A stretch of DNA of 64,000 nt from Erysipelotrichaceae bacterium (GCA_030526485.1 JAUNCS010000001.1:1-64000); one strand, 5' to 3'. Shown: positions 52,904-63,006, counted from the stretch's first letter. Program-made: numbers and translations. The notes: generated by a model from the sequence alone, not told the origin.

Positions 52904-54673
52904 ATGGCTATTCATAAAAATCAAATTAAATCTTTGATTTTATCTTTAATTAGCACATTAGCATTTTGTTATCTAAATAGTATTGAAACAAGTGATGTGA
53001 TTGTTTTTGCAATCACATTTTTCTTATGTTTCATATTCTTTAAAAAAACAAAGAAAACAGCAGATATTTATACAAGATTATTAGCAGTTATTCTTTCGGT
53101 ATTACTGTTGCTTGGTAAATATCCGGTTTATATTTATGAGTCAACTGGTGTATATCTGATATTAAAAATGTTTATTACATTAATTGGATCGTATCTGTTC
53201 ATTAATAGATTCACATCTGTTATGTTTAAGTATTTTGATGATTTAAAGGTGCAAGAAGGAAATGATAAAACAGCTAAATGGATTTTCTGGTTGTCATTCA
53301 TAATTATCTTTATTGCCTGGATACCTTCCTGGTTAGCTGAATATCCTGGTAACTTTCCACCAGATACTATTAACCAGATAAGACAGACATTTGGCTTATA
53401 TCCATACAGAAATGCCAATCCGTTAATCCATACACTGATTATTCAGGGGCTATATAATTTATTCTCTTTTATTAAAAACAACAATCTGATATTTGCACTA
53501 ATAGGAATGGTGCAGATGGCAGTAAATGCGTTTATATACTCATCTGTAGTGAAATACGTATATAAGAAAACCGGAAAGAAAAGTTTAGCTCTTTTAAGCA
53601 TGTCTTTCTATGCTTTTATTTCGTATAACGCAATTTATAACTCATCTATATCTAAAGATGCGATGTATGCATCTATTTTGGTATATCTGGCAATCTTATT
53701 AAGTGAATATACGGATAGTGATTCTATATTCAAAAATATTATCTTTATAATTTCTTTCATTCTTTATGGATTGATGAGAACGAACGGTTACTATTCATTA
53801 ATTATCTTGATGGTCTTTGCTGTAGTTGTTGGTCTATTTAAGCATAAAAGAAAACTATTTGTTCTAATGATTGTAGCATTTGTATTGTGTTCAGTTATTA
53901 GAACACCAGTTTATGCATCTTTTATGAATTGGGCTAACAGCAATAATGAACTCTTAAAAATTGATGATGATGAACCGGCTCCAGTATCGTATTTTAGAGG
54001 TTCTTTCTTCAAGGTAATGACTTTTCAACAGGTTGCCAATGTTGTTGTTCATGAACGAGAATTGAATGAAAAGGAAACATGGCTGATTGAAGAATACTGT
54101 TCTTTAGAAGGAATAAAGAAAGCTTATAATCCTATTCTGGTTGATCCGTTATTTGAACAATTAAAAGAGGAGACTAAGGCTACCCGTTTGGATATTAGCT
54201 ATTTTGAATATCTGAAGCTTTGGCTGGAATTGTTTATTAAGTATCCTGGTGACTATTTAGAAGCATATGTAAATATGACCAGATATTATTTCTATCCTAA
54301 CAGATATGTGAAAACTTATTATGAAGGTATTCGTGAAAATGACGTGAATATCTATAAAGAAGAAATTGTAAGTGCGAAATTTAAAGAGAATCTTGATGAA
54401 TTCTATGAATTTGAAAGAAAACTGCCAATAGTAGGAACGGTGTTCAATCCTGGTACAAGTACGTTTATAGCGATTGCTGCATTGATTTATGCAATCCGAA
54501 AAAGAAATACTGTTTCCGCAATGGGCCTTATGTTGAGTTTTTCTAATTTCTTTATATTAATGGCTTGTGTTCCGGTGAATGATGAATTTAGATACATCTA
54601 TCCGATTGTGGCTTCACTGCCATTTATGTGCGCGCAGTTTTGTGTGAACGAAAGGAAAATAGATGAGAATTAA
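52904..54673 (+). CDS. DUF6020-like polytopic membrane protein
   Basis: This 589-residue protein has about twelve helices and a signature WIPSWLAEYPGNFPPDTINQ region in an extracytoplasmic loop, with NPLIHTLIIQGLYN afterwards. The next gene encodes a relative with LPVWLMEYPSNVSPDTLSQ and HHPFAHTMWLKAL at the same places. The family (DUF6020-like) appears in surface glycan regions and may act as GT-C-type transferases; function is inferred. It overlaps the next gene by 11 nt. TATAAT lies seven bases before ATG. Confidence 0.78.
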   Translation: MAIHKNQIKSLILSLISTLAFCYLNSIETSDVIVFAITFFLCFIFFKKTKKTADIYTRLLAVILSVLLLLGKYPVYIYESTGVYLILKMFITLIGSYLFINRFTSVMFKYFDDLKVQEGNDKTAKWIFWLSFIIIFIAWIPSWLAEYPGNFPPDTINQIRQTFGLYPYRNANPLIHTLIIQGLYNLFSFIKNNNLIFALIGMVQMAVNAFIYSSVVKYVYKKTGKKSLALLSMSFYAFISYNAIYNSSISKDAMYASILVYLAILLSEYTDSDSIFKNIIFIISFILYGLMRTNGYYSLIILMVFAVVVGLFKHKRKLFVLMIVAFVLCSVIRTPVYASFMNWANSNNELLKIDDDEPAPVSYFRGSFFKVMTFQQVANVVVHERELNEKETWLIEEYCSLEGIKKAYNPILVDPLFEQLKEETKATRLDISYFEYLKLWLELFIKYPGDYLEAYVNMTRYYFYPNRYVKTYYEGIRENDVNIYKEEIVSAKFKENLDEFYEFERKLPIVGTVFNPGTSTFIAIAALIYAIRKRNTVSAMGLMLSFSNFFILMACVPVNDEFRYIYPIVASLPFMCAQFCVNERKIDEN

Positions 54674-56372
54674 TATTTTATTAAAGGCGATTACATCTGT
54701 ATTATCTTTTCTATATATAACCAACAATAAAATAGGTATAAACAGTATCTATCCTTTAGTAATGGTTGCGTTAACTTATTATTTTTATAAGAATATAAAT
54801 TATGAGAAAAATATTTGGACGAGACTGGCATCTGTTATTTTTGGTTTATACGGAATTATCAGCATATTCCAGGTAAATGTGTATGAAGAACAGTTGCAAA
54901 GACTTCCTGTTCTTTTGATGCTTATTAAACTATTGGTAATTTTCTTTGGTATTTATTTCTTTGTGAATTATTCTCTTTCATGGTTGTATAAAAAGATAGA
55001 TAATCTTGAATTAAAGAAAAACAATAAGTATACAGGTAAACACATTTTCATAGTATCGTTTATTTTCTTGTTGATTATGTATCTACCAGTATGGTTAATG
55101 GAATATCCTAGCAATGTAAGTCCAGATACACTTTCACAAGTAAAGCAGATTTTAAGTGGAGAATACATTAATCATCATCCTTTTGCCCATACAATGTGGC
55201 TTAAGGCTTTAATGATGTTCTCTAAAGACCTAAATATCAGAATTGGTATAGCTGCTTTACTGCAAATGATAATTAACGCTTTGGCATTTAGTTATGTGTC
55301 AACTTTCATATACAAGAAAAGTAAATCATTATTGTTAACAGTGATTTCTACGCTATTCTATGGCTTGTTAAGTTTTAATGCTTTCTATTCAATAACTTTA
55401 ATTAAAGATGTTACGCATGCGGTTATCTGCTGTTTATTAACTGTTTTAATTATCGACTACTTTGATAGTGAACAAAATAGGAATATTAAATTAGGATTGA
55501 TTTTCATAGTATTGGTTTTATTCTGTTTATTCAGATCAAATGGTTATTATGCGTGTATTTTAGTGTTCTTAATTTCTTTGATATTAAATATCGAAAATAA
55601 AGAATACAGACTAAGTGCTGTAATCTTACTTTCAATAATTGTTTCAGCAATTGTTAAAGGACCAATATATAGCGCTTTAGGAGTTGGTAATGCAAGTCCT
55701 GCAGAAATGCTTTCAATACCTCTTCAGCAAATAGCTTTAACCATTAAAAATGGCTGCTATTTAAAGGAAAATGAATTAGCGTTATTAAATAAAGTGATTG
55801 ATGTTTCAAAAGTACCAGATGCTTATGATGTATTCTTATCTGATCCGATTAAGAATCTGTTGAATGAACACGGAAATATTGATTATTTATTAAATAATAA
55901 ATTTGAATATTTAAAGTTGTGGATATCAATAGGTATAAGAAATCCGATTGTATACATTAGGGCTTGGGTAAATCAGATTAGTATGTTGTTTAGCCCATAT
56001 TATTATTCAACCAGCATTTTCTGGGAAGTTACTCCTAATAATATTGGAATTGTAGGAACACCATTATTAATTAATGGAGGTTTAAACGAAACACTGCATA
56101 TGTTAGCTTATAAGCAACACAATATTTCGTTGATTGGCTGGTTCCATTATCAGTCTATAACTACTTGGATAATGACTGTATCAGCATTCTATTTATTAAG
56201 AAAAAAGAATAACACTACCATTATTGTTTTTGCCTTATATTTTAGCGTGCTATTTACTTTATGCATCAGCTCTCCATATAACGCATGCTTTAGATATTTT
56301 TATGGTGTGATAGTGTGTCTGCCGTTAATGTTGTTAATGGTTTTGGGAAAGGACTGTAAAGAAAATGAGTAA
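54663..56372 (+). CDS. DUF6020-like polytopic membrane protein, second copy
   Basis: This 569-residue protein is a tandem paralogue of the preceding one with the same loop motif (EYPSNVSPDTLSQVKQI) and helix order, but clearly diverged. It begins 11 nt inside the upstream gene, where GAAAGG supplies a ribosome site, and overlaps the following GT2 gene by eight bases. Both proteins probably work on the outer face of the membrane, with acceptor or linkage differing between the copies; this is inference. Confidence 0.78.
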   Translation: MRINILLKAITSVLSFLYITNNKIGINSIYPLVMVALTYYFYKNINYEKNIWTRLASVIFGLYGIISIFQVNVYEEQLQRLPVLLMLIKLLVIFFGIYFFVNYSLSWLYKKIDNLELKKNNKYTGKHIFIVSFIFLLIMYLPVWLMEYPSNVSPDTLSQVKQILSGEYINHHPFAHTMWLKALMMFSKDLNIRIGIAALLQMIINALAFSYVSTFIYKKSKSLLLTVISTLFYGLLSFNAFYSITLIKDVTHAVICCLLTVLIIDYFDSEQNRNIKLGLIFIVLVLFCLFRSNGYYACILVFLISLILNIENKEYRLSAVILLSIIVSAIVKGPIYSALGVGNASPAEMLSIPLQQIALTIKNGCYLKENELALLNKVIDVSKVPDAYDVFLSDPIKNLLNEHGNIDYLLNNKFEYLKLWISIGIRNPIVYIRAWVNQISMLFSPYYYSTSIFWEVTPNNIGIVGTPLLINGGLNETLHMLAYKQHNISLIGWFHYQSITTWIMTVSAFYLLRKKNNTTIIVFALYFSVLFTLCISSPYNACFRYFYGVIVCLPLMLLMVLGKDCKENE

Positions 56373-57372
56373 TGAATTAGTTTCTGTAATTATTCCCACT
56401 TATAAAGGAAGTGACTCAATCTGTGTTGCCCTGGAAAGTTTAGCACAACAAACCTACAAAAATATTCAGGTTATTGTTTCTGATGACAATGGTCCAGGAG
56501 AATCTGAACAATTAAAAACTCAGGAAATAGTAGACATTTATAAAAGTTATATTAGTATTGATTATTTAATTAATGAACATGTTAATGGATCACATGCCCG
56601 CAATGAAGGATTAAAAAAAGCTAAAGGGGAATATGTTTGTTTTCTTGATGATGACGATTTCTTTTTAAATGACTATATTGAAAAAGCTGTAACAACATTA
56701 AGTTCAAACAATGAATGCTCAATAGTTTTCTTTAATGTTGTTATTGCGAGCAAGGATTCTTCGGCTCGAATCGTAAGCAATGAAGAAATTGATTATAGAG
56801 ATATTTTGTTCTCAACCAAAGAAATTGGAACAGGTTCTAATCTTTTCTTTAGAAAAAACATATATGAAGAAACTGGTGGTTTTGACGAAAGATATCTGCG
56901 TTTCCAGGACTTTGAATTTGTTACAAAGAAATTAAAAAACTATAAATCAATCTGGATAAAAGAAAACAAAATTGTTAAATTCTTTAATAAGACTGACAAT
57001 TATTTGAACTATCAAAAGAGTCTGCAAATGCAGGAACTTTATAGAAATGACTCTTTGGAACATGGTTTAATCAATGATGAAGAATTATCAAAGATGAGAA
57101 GCGTTCAGCAGCATAATTTATATAAAGATATGCTGGCAAGATATATGCCTAAAGAAGATGTGAGAAATGTATATGATCTTCTATTAAAGAATAATGATTT
57201 AAGTTTCTCTGATAAGGCTATGTGGCAAGTATACAAAACTTCAAAGGCAATATTTAAAGCTGTTTTAGGAGCTTATATGTATCTTGTATATGGTAAATCC
57301 AATAATAATGGCTCTGAATACCTGGAATTCAGAACAGAATTACAAAGAAATTATTTAAGAAAGTGTAAATGA
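56365..57372 (+). CDS. Family 2 glycosyltransferase
   Basis: This 335-residue protein has the GT2 start SVIIPTYKGSDSICVALES, VSDDNGPGES and the metal-binding site FLDDDDFF. The C-terminal 100 residues are helical and basic, probably for membrane association. Overlaps of 8 nt with the upstream gene and 4 nt with the SGNH-like gene downstream place it in one operon running from 52904 to 59731. Confidence 0.9.
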   Translation: MSNELVSVIIPTYKGSDSICVALESLAQQTYKNIQVIVSDDNGPGESEQLKTQEIVDIYKSYISIDYLINEHVNGSHARNEGLKKAKGEYVCFLDDDDFFLNDYIEKAVTTLSSNNECSIVFFNVVIASKDSSARIVSNEEIDYRDILFSTKEIGTGSNLFFRKNIYEETGGFDERYLRFQDFEFVTKKLKNYKSIWIKENKIVKFFNKTDNYLNYQKSLQMQELYRNDSLEHGLINDEELSKMRSVQQHNLYKDMLARYMPKEDVRNVYDLLLKNNDLSFSDKAMWQVYKTSKAIFKAVLGAYMYLVYGKSNNNGSEYLEFRTELQRNYLRKCK

Positions 57373-58355
57373 AAAAAGCATTAAAAATTATTAAAAATAT
57401 ATTTATTTCGGGGATATTGGTATTTATTGTACTTAATATTTTTTGTATGGTTTTTTATAATCTTCCAACCAGAACAAGTTGTGATGATGGTTCTACAGAT
57501 TACAAATGGGAAAAATACAATTACTTTTGTCGAGCAACAGAAGGCTTTGGTTATGGAAGAATCAATGACGATGGTTACAATAACAGCTTTGATTTAAAAG
57601 ATATAGATACAATTGATATTTTAGCCATTGGTTCATCTCACTTAGAAGGCTTTAATATACCTCAAAATAAGATTATTACCGAATTGTTAAATGAAAGACT
57701 GGATAAATATACAACTTACAATATCGGAATCAGTGAACATAACCTGATTGACTGTTTAGACAATCTGGAAAATGCTTTAAGAAAATATCGCCCAACAAAG
57801 TATGTCTTGATTGAAACTATGTCAGTTTCTTTTTACGACGATCAGCTGACAAACCTTTTAAATGACAGCAGAACCAAGTATCAAAGCTATGATAGTGGAA
57901 TTGTTGGCTTTGCCCAAAAGATTCCGGTATTAAGACTTCTGGCTTTTCAGTTAAACAATTTAAACAACAGCAAGAAAGTATCTGTAAATGAAATTGTTGA
58001 TAGTCGTACAGATGAAGAAATGTTTTCAAAGGTTCTAAGTAAAACTGCTGAAGTATGTAGAGAATATGGTGTGCAGCCTATTATCGTTTACCATCCAATA
58101 CTGTCTGTAAATGAAACAGGAATAGTGGATAATACCTTACATAAAGATAAGGAACTTTTTGATAAACTTTGCAAGGAAAACAACATTACCTTTATCGACA
58201 TGACTGATACATTTGTTGAATACTATAAGGAAAACGATAAGTTGCCTCATGGCTTTATGAATACTTCAATTGGCAGTGGCCATTTAAATGAATTGGGCCA
58301 TTCCTTAATAGCTGATGAAATAATTAACGTAATCAAAGAAATGGAGAATAACTAA
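57369..58355 (+). CDS. SGNH-like membrane-anchored protein, partner of MBOAT
   Basis: This 328-residue protein has one N-terminal transmembrane helix and an extracytoplasmic SGNH-hydrolase-like domain. It shows the serine block IGSSHLEG near residue 91, an Asn in GISEHN and a C-terminal GSGHLNELGH block. The aspartate usual three residues before that His is not seen. It directly precedes an MBOAT gene, with which it shares one base. As in DltB/DltD and alginate acetylation pairs, the two probably move an acyl group to a surface glycan. Confidence 0.8.
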   Translation: MKKALKIIKNIFISGILVFIVLNIFCMVFYNLPTRTSCDDGSTDYKWEKYNYFCRATEGFGYGRINDDGYNNSFDLKDIDTIDILAIGSSHLEGFNIPQNKIITELLNERLDKYTTYNIGISEHNLIDCLDNLENALRKYRPTKYVLIETMSVSFYDDQLTNLLNDSRTKYQSYDSGIVGFAQKIPVLRLLAFQLNNLNNSKKVSVNEIVDSRTDEEMFSKVLSKTAEVCREYGVQPIIVYHPILSVNETGIVDNTLHKDKELFDKLCKENNITFIDMTDTFVEYYKENDKLPHGFMNTSIGSGHLNELGHSLIADEIINVIKEMENN

Positions 58356-59731
58356 TGAATTTGAATAGTATTAAATTTATCCTTTTCTTTGCGCTTGTAT
58401 ATTTAGGGCTATATTTTGTAAAAGATATTAAGAAAAGGAATATCATCTTATTACTGGTGAGCTTCGCGTTCTATATTTTTAGTTCAATAAAATTTGCGAT
58501 TCTGTTATTACTGTTTATAACTCTGATTTATTTATTATCTTTAAAAGAAAATAAGAATTGTTTAAAAATTGGAATAATTATTTCTGTTCTAATGCTTGGA
58601 ACTTTTAAGTATTTCAATTTCTTCGTTGATTCATTTTCTAAAGTTTTAGGATTGTCTTTAAATACTGTAAAGATCTTAATCCCATTAGGTGTATCTTTCT
58701 ATGTATTTAGAGCTATTTCTTATTTGGTTGATATCTATCGTGGAAAGTATAAGGCTGAAAAAGACTTTGTATTGTTTGCTTTATATATTTCTTATTTCCC
58801 AGAAATGATTTCTGGCCCAATTTCCAGATTTGATTATCTATCTGAACAATTCAAAGAAAATAATCAGAACATTGAAAACCTGTTAATTGGCATACAAATG
58901 TTTGTAATAGGTTTATTCAAGAAAGTTGTGATAGCCGATAACCTTGCAGTGTTTGTAGCTGCGGTATTTGATAATCCGGAAGTATATAATTCGTTATCCG
59001 TTGTCTTAGCTGTGATTGCATATTCAATAGAAATCTATATGGACTTTAGCGGTTATTCAGATATGTCAATTGGTGTATCTAAGGCTCTGGGCTATGACAT
59101 TAAAAAGAACTTTGACATGCCTTATATTTCAAAGAGTGTTACCGAATTCTGGAAGAGATGGCATATCAGCTTATCTTCATGGCTGCAGGAATATGTTTAC
59201 TATCCATTAGGTGGAAACCGTAAGGGTGTGTTTAGACAATATTTAAATCTATTCTTAACAATGACTATTGGCGGTTTGTGGCATGGTGCCAGCTGGACCT
59301 TTGTAGTATGGGGTGCGTTACAGGGCTTGGCTTTAATTGTTCATAAACTGTTTATGGTATATAAGAAAAAGAGCAATCTAAAAGATATGCCTGATGTAGT
59401 AACAGTAATGCTTACGATGTTCTTTATAACTCTAAGCTGGATTCCATTTAGGGCTTCTTCATTTGGCAAAATGCTAATTATTTTAAAGAAGATCTTTATC
59501 TGGAGTGAAGGTCTTGCCTTCTATAGTTCATGGGCTATTGTGATGGTGTTAATTGTAACTGTTACATATTTATTTGTGATTAAGCAAAATAAAAACAGGA
59601 CAGTACATTCATACTATCCTGTGCAGAATTTAGAAACAGTAAAGGGCTTATTTGTTTTCTTCCTGCTAATTGCCTCTGTAATCTGTTTTGGATATACAGG
59701 TGGAAGTCCATTTATCTACGCCGCTTTCTAA
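58355..59731 (+). CDS. MBOAT family O-acyltransferase
   Basis: This 458-residue membrane protein has about eleven helices and the MBOAT core: PLGVSFYVFRAISYLVDIYRG, the conserved FWKRWHISLSSWLQEYVYYP and the catalytic His310 in GGLWHGASWTFVVWG. It resembles AlgI/DltB. It would pass acyl (probably acetyl) groups through the membrane to a partner. The SGNH-like gene upstream is that partner by position. It is the last gene of the operon, and its stop overlaps the convergent GT4 gene by 4 nt without a terminator. Confidence 0.93.
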   Translation: MNLNSIKFILFFALVYLGLYFVKDIKKRNIILLLVSFAFYIFSSIKFAILLLLFITLIYLLSLKENKNCLKIGIIISVLMLGTFKYFNFFVDSFSKVLGLSLNTVKILIPLGVSFYVFRAISYLVDIYRGKYKAEKDFVLFALYISYFPEMISGPISRFDYLSEQFKENNQNIENLLIGIQMFVIGLFKKVVIADNLAVFVAAVFDNPEVYNSLSVVLAVIAYSIEIYMDFSGYSDMSIGVSKALGYDIKKNFDMPYISKSVTEFWKRWHISLSSWLQEYVYYPLGGNRKGVFRQYLNLFLTMTIGGLWHGASWTFVVWGALQGLALIVHKLFMVYKKKSNLKDMPDVVTVMLTMFFITLSWIPFRASSFGKMLIILKKIFIWSEGLAFYSSWAIVMVLIVTVTYLFVIKQNKNRTVHSYYPVQNLETVKGLFVFFLLIASVICFGYTGGSPFIYAAF

Positions 59732-60801
59732 TTATTTTCTATAATATTTTTCCACTGTTTTATAATTTCATCGATTTTATATGAATCTGACATCAAAGAG
59801 TTATTGTTTGAAAATTCAATCCTCTTTGATTCGTCAGATATCAGATTTTGAATTTTAGATGCCATTTCTTCAGCATCAAATGGTTCAACAATATATCCGT
59901 TATAGTTATCTCTTATCAATTCTTTTATACTTGGAATACCAAAAGCAATTAATGGCAGTTTGCTGGCTATTCCTTCAAGCAGGGCCATTGGATAGGCTTC
60001 ACTTCTGGAAGTCATAACAAGTATTGAATACTCGTTATATCTGTCATACAAATCATTTACACTTCCCATAAGTTTTAATTGATTTGATAAACCTGATTCT
60101 TCAACCAACTGTTTTATTTCGTCAAAAGAAGCTCCATTTCCAAAGATATCCCATGTCCATTCTGTATTGTTTTTTAGAACTATGTTCGCAACTTCTACTA
60201 GTTTTTCATAGTATTTTTCAAAACAAAAACGTCCTACAGTAATGATTTTTTTAGAATCACTTTTATAGGCTTTATCATTAAACAGTTTTGGATCAATAGG
60301 ATTAGAAATAACAGTTACATTATTTGTTTTATACTTGATATCTAATTCTTTTTTAATTGTTTGAGTTAAAGCGATTACTTTATCAGCTGAGTGCATCATC
60401 AAAAACTTAAATGGTCTTTGAAGTATTGATTCGTTATATCTGTAAGCAGTTGAATGAGTCCAGCACATGAATTCTAAATCTAAAAATGATTTAGTTAGTA
60501 AACAGTATGGTGTCAGCATTTCGCTGGTAGATATCAATATATCTATAGAATTGTTGATGATGTAATCTCTTAAGAGTTTGCTGGCTTTTAAGCACTGCTT
60601 AACATATTCTTTTTTACCTTTAATTAATATGTGGACACCTCTTTTTGTTTTGTAAAAAGACAGGTTTTCACTATTATGTTCGTTGTACATTGATACTACG
60701 TGAACATCATAAAAAGCATCTAAATTAGATGCTATTAGTGGGACTACTCTTTGTATGCCTCCAGTTGCGCTGAAGTCATCGATTAAAAAACAGATTTTCA
60801 T
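59728..60801 (-). CDS. Family 4 glycosyltransferase
   Basis: This 357-residue GT-B enzyme begins with FLIDDFSATGGIQRVVP, contains the hinge VITVGRFCFEKYYEKLVEVA and the C-terminal donor-binding MTSRSEAYPMALLEGIASK, where the EX7E motif of GT4 is visible. It transfers a sugar, with retention, to a lipid-linked or surface glycan. It lies ten bases after the WecF-like gene in a minus-strand group of three; no Shine-Dalgarno lies before its ATG. Confidence 0.92.
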   Translation of the reverse strand: MKICFLIDDFSATGGIQRVVPLIASNLDAFYDVHVVSMYNEHNSENLSFYKTKRGVHILIKGKKEYVKQCLKASKLLRDYIINNSIDILISTSEMLTPYCLLTKSFLDLEFMCWTHSTAYRYNESILQRPFKFLMMHSADKVIALTQTIKKELDIKYKTNNVTVISNPIDPKLFNDKAYKSDSKKIITVGRFCFEKYYEKLVEVANIVLKNNTEWTWDIFGNGASFDEIKQLVEESGLSNQLKLMGSVNDLYDRYNEYSILVMTSRSEAYPMALLEGIASKLPLIAFGIPSIKELIRDNYNGYIVEPFDAEEMASKIQNLISDESKRIEFSNNNSLMSDSYKIDEIIKQWKNIIENN

Positions 60802-60810
60802 ATTATTTAT

Positions 60811-61884
60811 TTAAGAATGGTAATTAAATACATCATCCCATAGTGATTTTACGTAGTTTATATCCCAGATATTGCGGAAGTAAGCTACATTTTCATCAGC
60901 CAGTTCAGGTTCGAATTCAATGAATTCTTCAAAACTCATATCCTGGATTTTAATGGCATCATAGAAATGGCATTTATCTCTTTCGACATAATGAGGCCAC
61001 ATAGATGTATCGGAACGAAGATATAGTTTTTTACCAAGGTAGCCGATTATTTCAATATTACCAGTAGCCTGTTGCCTTTTATTGTTGAAAATGGCTACAT
61101 CAATACTGTTTAGTAGCTTAGAATACTCATTAGCATTCATAAACTCAGTAATTGGAATAAATTTATCTCCAAAAATTTGTTTACCAATTTCAGCAATTTT
61201 CTGTCCGTACTTCATGTCTCCATAAGAAAGAGGACAAATGATCTCAATATTTTCATCTTTAAACTTGCTTAAGGAATTTAGCACCTCTTCATGATAATTA
61301 GAAAGAGTTGCACTATTACCAATCATAATGCGTTTCACAGTTTCGGGTTTTTTATTTTCTCGAAGCTCATCTAATAGTTTTAAATCGGCATTAGACGGAT
61401 ATAAGCAGTCAAATTGTTTGCCATTAGCTCCATACCATTCATGAGCCAGGTTGTAGTCATAATAGGCAAAAGTCATGAATACTTTTGAGTGTTTGAAAAT
61501 GGCATTTTTCATTTTGTCAAAAACATATGGCTTGAGCTTAAAACCTTCGGAACTTAGTTTCTGATGAGTGTCATATAAATCGGCACCCCACATAATAAGT
61601 ACAAGCTGATCTTTTTTAATAAATGGCAGGTTTAGAAAAAGATATTCAACGATTTCCGGTTCATAGAAACCATGAATGAATAACTTATCATTTTTGTTTA
61701 AAAGTTTTAGATTAACACCTTTAAACAGTGTTTCAACATATAAAACATTAGGACTGGATAAATCTTGTTTTTTACCTTTGTTGTGGTAAATATAGACAAG
61801 GTTGCTGTCCTTTGGATAGCGACTGTCTATTAATTCAACAAACTTGCCAGTAAATTTTTCGTTAGGAATAATATGTAAATTCAT
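60811..61884 (-). CDS. WecF-like (TDP-N-acetylfucosamine:lipid II) glycosyltransferase
   Basis: This 357-residue protein matches the Glyco_transf_56 (4-alpha-L-fucosyltransferase/WecF) family. It shows IMWGADLYDT near residue 98, MIGNSATLSNYHEE and the strongly conserved FNNKRQQATGNIEIIGYLGKK segment, quoted here in parts. WecF adds Fuc4NAc in enterobacterial common antigen; in this Gram-positive setting it probably adds a 4-amino-6-deoxysugar to a lipid-linked glycan. It lies three bases downstream of a sugar aminotransferase gene that could provide that donor. Confidence 0.85.
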   Translation of the reverse strand: MNLHIIPNEKFTGKFVELIDSRYPKDSNLVYIYHNKGKKQDLSSPNVLYVETLFKGVNLKLLNKNDKLFIHGFYEPEIVEYLFLNLPFIKKDQLVLIMWGADLYDTHQKLSSEGFKLKPYVFDKMKNAIFKHSKVFMTFAYYDYNLAHEWYGANGKQFDCLYPSNADLKLLDELRENKKPETVKRIMIGNSATLSNYHEEVLNSLSKFKDENIEIICPLSYGDMKYGQKIAEIGKQIFGDKFIPITEFMNANEYSKLLNSIDVAIFNNKRQQATGNIEIIGYLGKKLYLRSDTSMWPHYVERDKCHFYDAIKIQDMSFEEFIEFEPELADENVAYFRNIWDINYVKSLWDDVFNYHS

Positions 61885-61887
61885 GGA

Positions 61888-63006
61888 TTATTTAGATTTA
61901 TCTTTCCATTGTGCAAATAATGAACAAATATAGCGAACATCATCTCCTGTTAAATCATCATACAGAGGAAGAGTCATTACGCTATTAGAAATTTCTTTAG
62001 CTACCGGTGTAAGATTTGAATCATATTCATTCTTATAACAATCAAAGTCTGTGATTAGTGGGTAGAAGTACTTTCTTGCGAATACACCATTAGCTTTTAA
62101 GAATTCGAAGATTTCATCTCTTGTATATCCAGCATTTTCTTTTTGAATTACCACAGGGAAATAACAGTAATTTTCTGTAGTATCTGGATTGATAGGATTT
62201 AATTTAACACCTGGTAGATCTTTTAATAATTCTCTATATAATTCAACAAGTTTCTTTCTTTTTGCGATAGTTTCATCAAAGTGACGAAGATTACATAGGC
62301 CCATAGCTGCGCAGAATTCATTCATTTTGGTATTTGTACCAGCTATTTCAACTGTTTCTTCATCCTTGATACCGAAGTCGCGCATTAAGAAAAGAGGTTG
62401 AACCAAGGCATCGTCGTTATAGCAAAGTGCACCACCTTCAATTGTGTGGTAAACCTTTGTAGCGTGGAAACTCAACATAGAAATATCGCCATAGTTTAAT
62501 ACGCCCTTGCCCTTATATGTTTCGCCGAAAGCATGAGCAGCGTCATATATTACTTTTAAATTATGCTTCTTTGCGATTTCTTCAATTCTTTCAACATCAC
62601 AGATATTGCCATATACATGTACAGGCATAATAGCGCATGTTTTATCAGTGATTAGTTCTTCGATTTTATCTACATCCATTGTGTAATCGTATGGGTTGAT
62701 ATCACAAAAAACTGGCTTTAAGCCACATCTGACAATTGCGTGCGTTGTTGATGCAAAAGTATATGGGGTAGTGATTACTTCGCCTTTTAGGCCTAGAGTC
62801 TGTAAGGCGATTTCTAAGCCCTGATGGCCATTAACCACTAAAGATACATGCTTAACACCAAGGAAATCCTGTAACTTTGACTCCAGTTCGTTATGTTTAG
62901 CACCCATATTTGTTAACCATCTAGATTCCCAGATAGGTTTTATTTCTTCTATAAATTCTTCAAAACTAGGTAATGAAGATTTGATTACTGGTATTTTTCT
63001 ATTCAT
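61888..63006 (-). CDS. DegT/DnrJ/EryC1 family sugar aminotransferase, VioA-like
   Basis: This 372-residue PLP enzyme has VVNGHQGLEIALQTL, TTPYTFASTTHAI, the PLP contact IYDAAHAFGETY (Asp155) and the Schiff-base lysine Lys184 in SFHATKVYHTIEGGA. The SFHATK form and the N-terminus resemble VioA-type enzymes that make dTDP-4-amino-4,6-dideoxyglucose; the exact isomer cannot be fixed. AGAGAGG precedes the ATG. It leads the minus-strand group with the WecF-like and GT4 genes. Confidence 0.88.
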   Translation of the reverse strand: MNRKIPVIKSSLPSFEEFIEEIKPIWESRWLTNMGAKHNELESKLQDFLGVKHVSLVVNGHQGLEIALQTLGLKGEVITTPYTFASTTHAIVRCGLKPVFCDINPYDYTMDVDKIEELITDKTCAIMPVHVYGNICDVERIEEIAKKHNLKVIYDAAHAFGETYKGKGVLNYGDISMLSFHATKVYHTIEGGALCYNDDALVQPLFLMRDFGIKDEETVEIAGTNTKMNEFCAAMGLCNLRHFDETIAKRKKLVELYRELLKDLPGVKLNPINPDTTENYCYFPVVIQKENAGYTRDEIFEFLKANGVFARKYFYPLITDFDCYKNEYDSNLTPVAKEISNSVMTLPLYDDLTGDDVRYICSLFAQWKDKSK

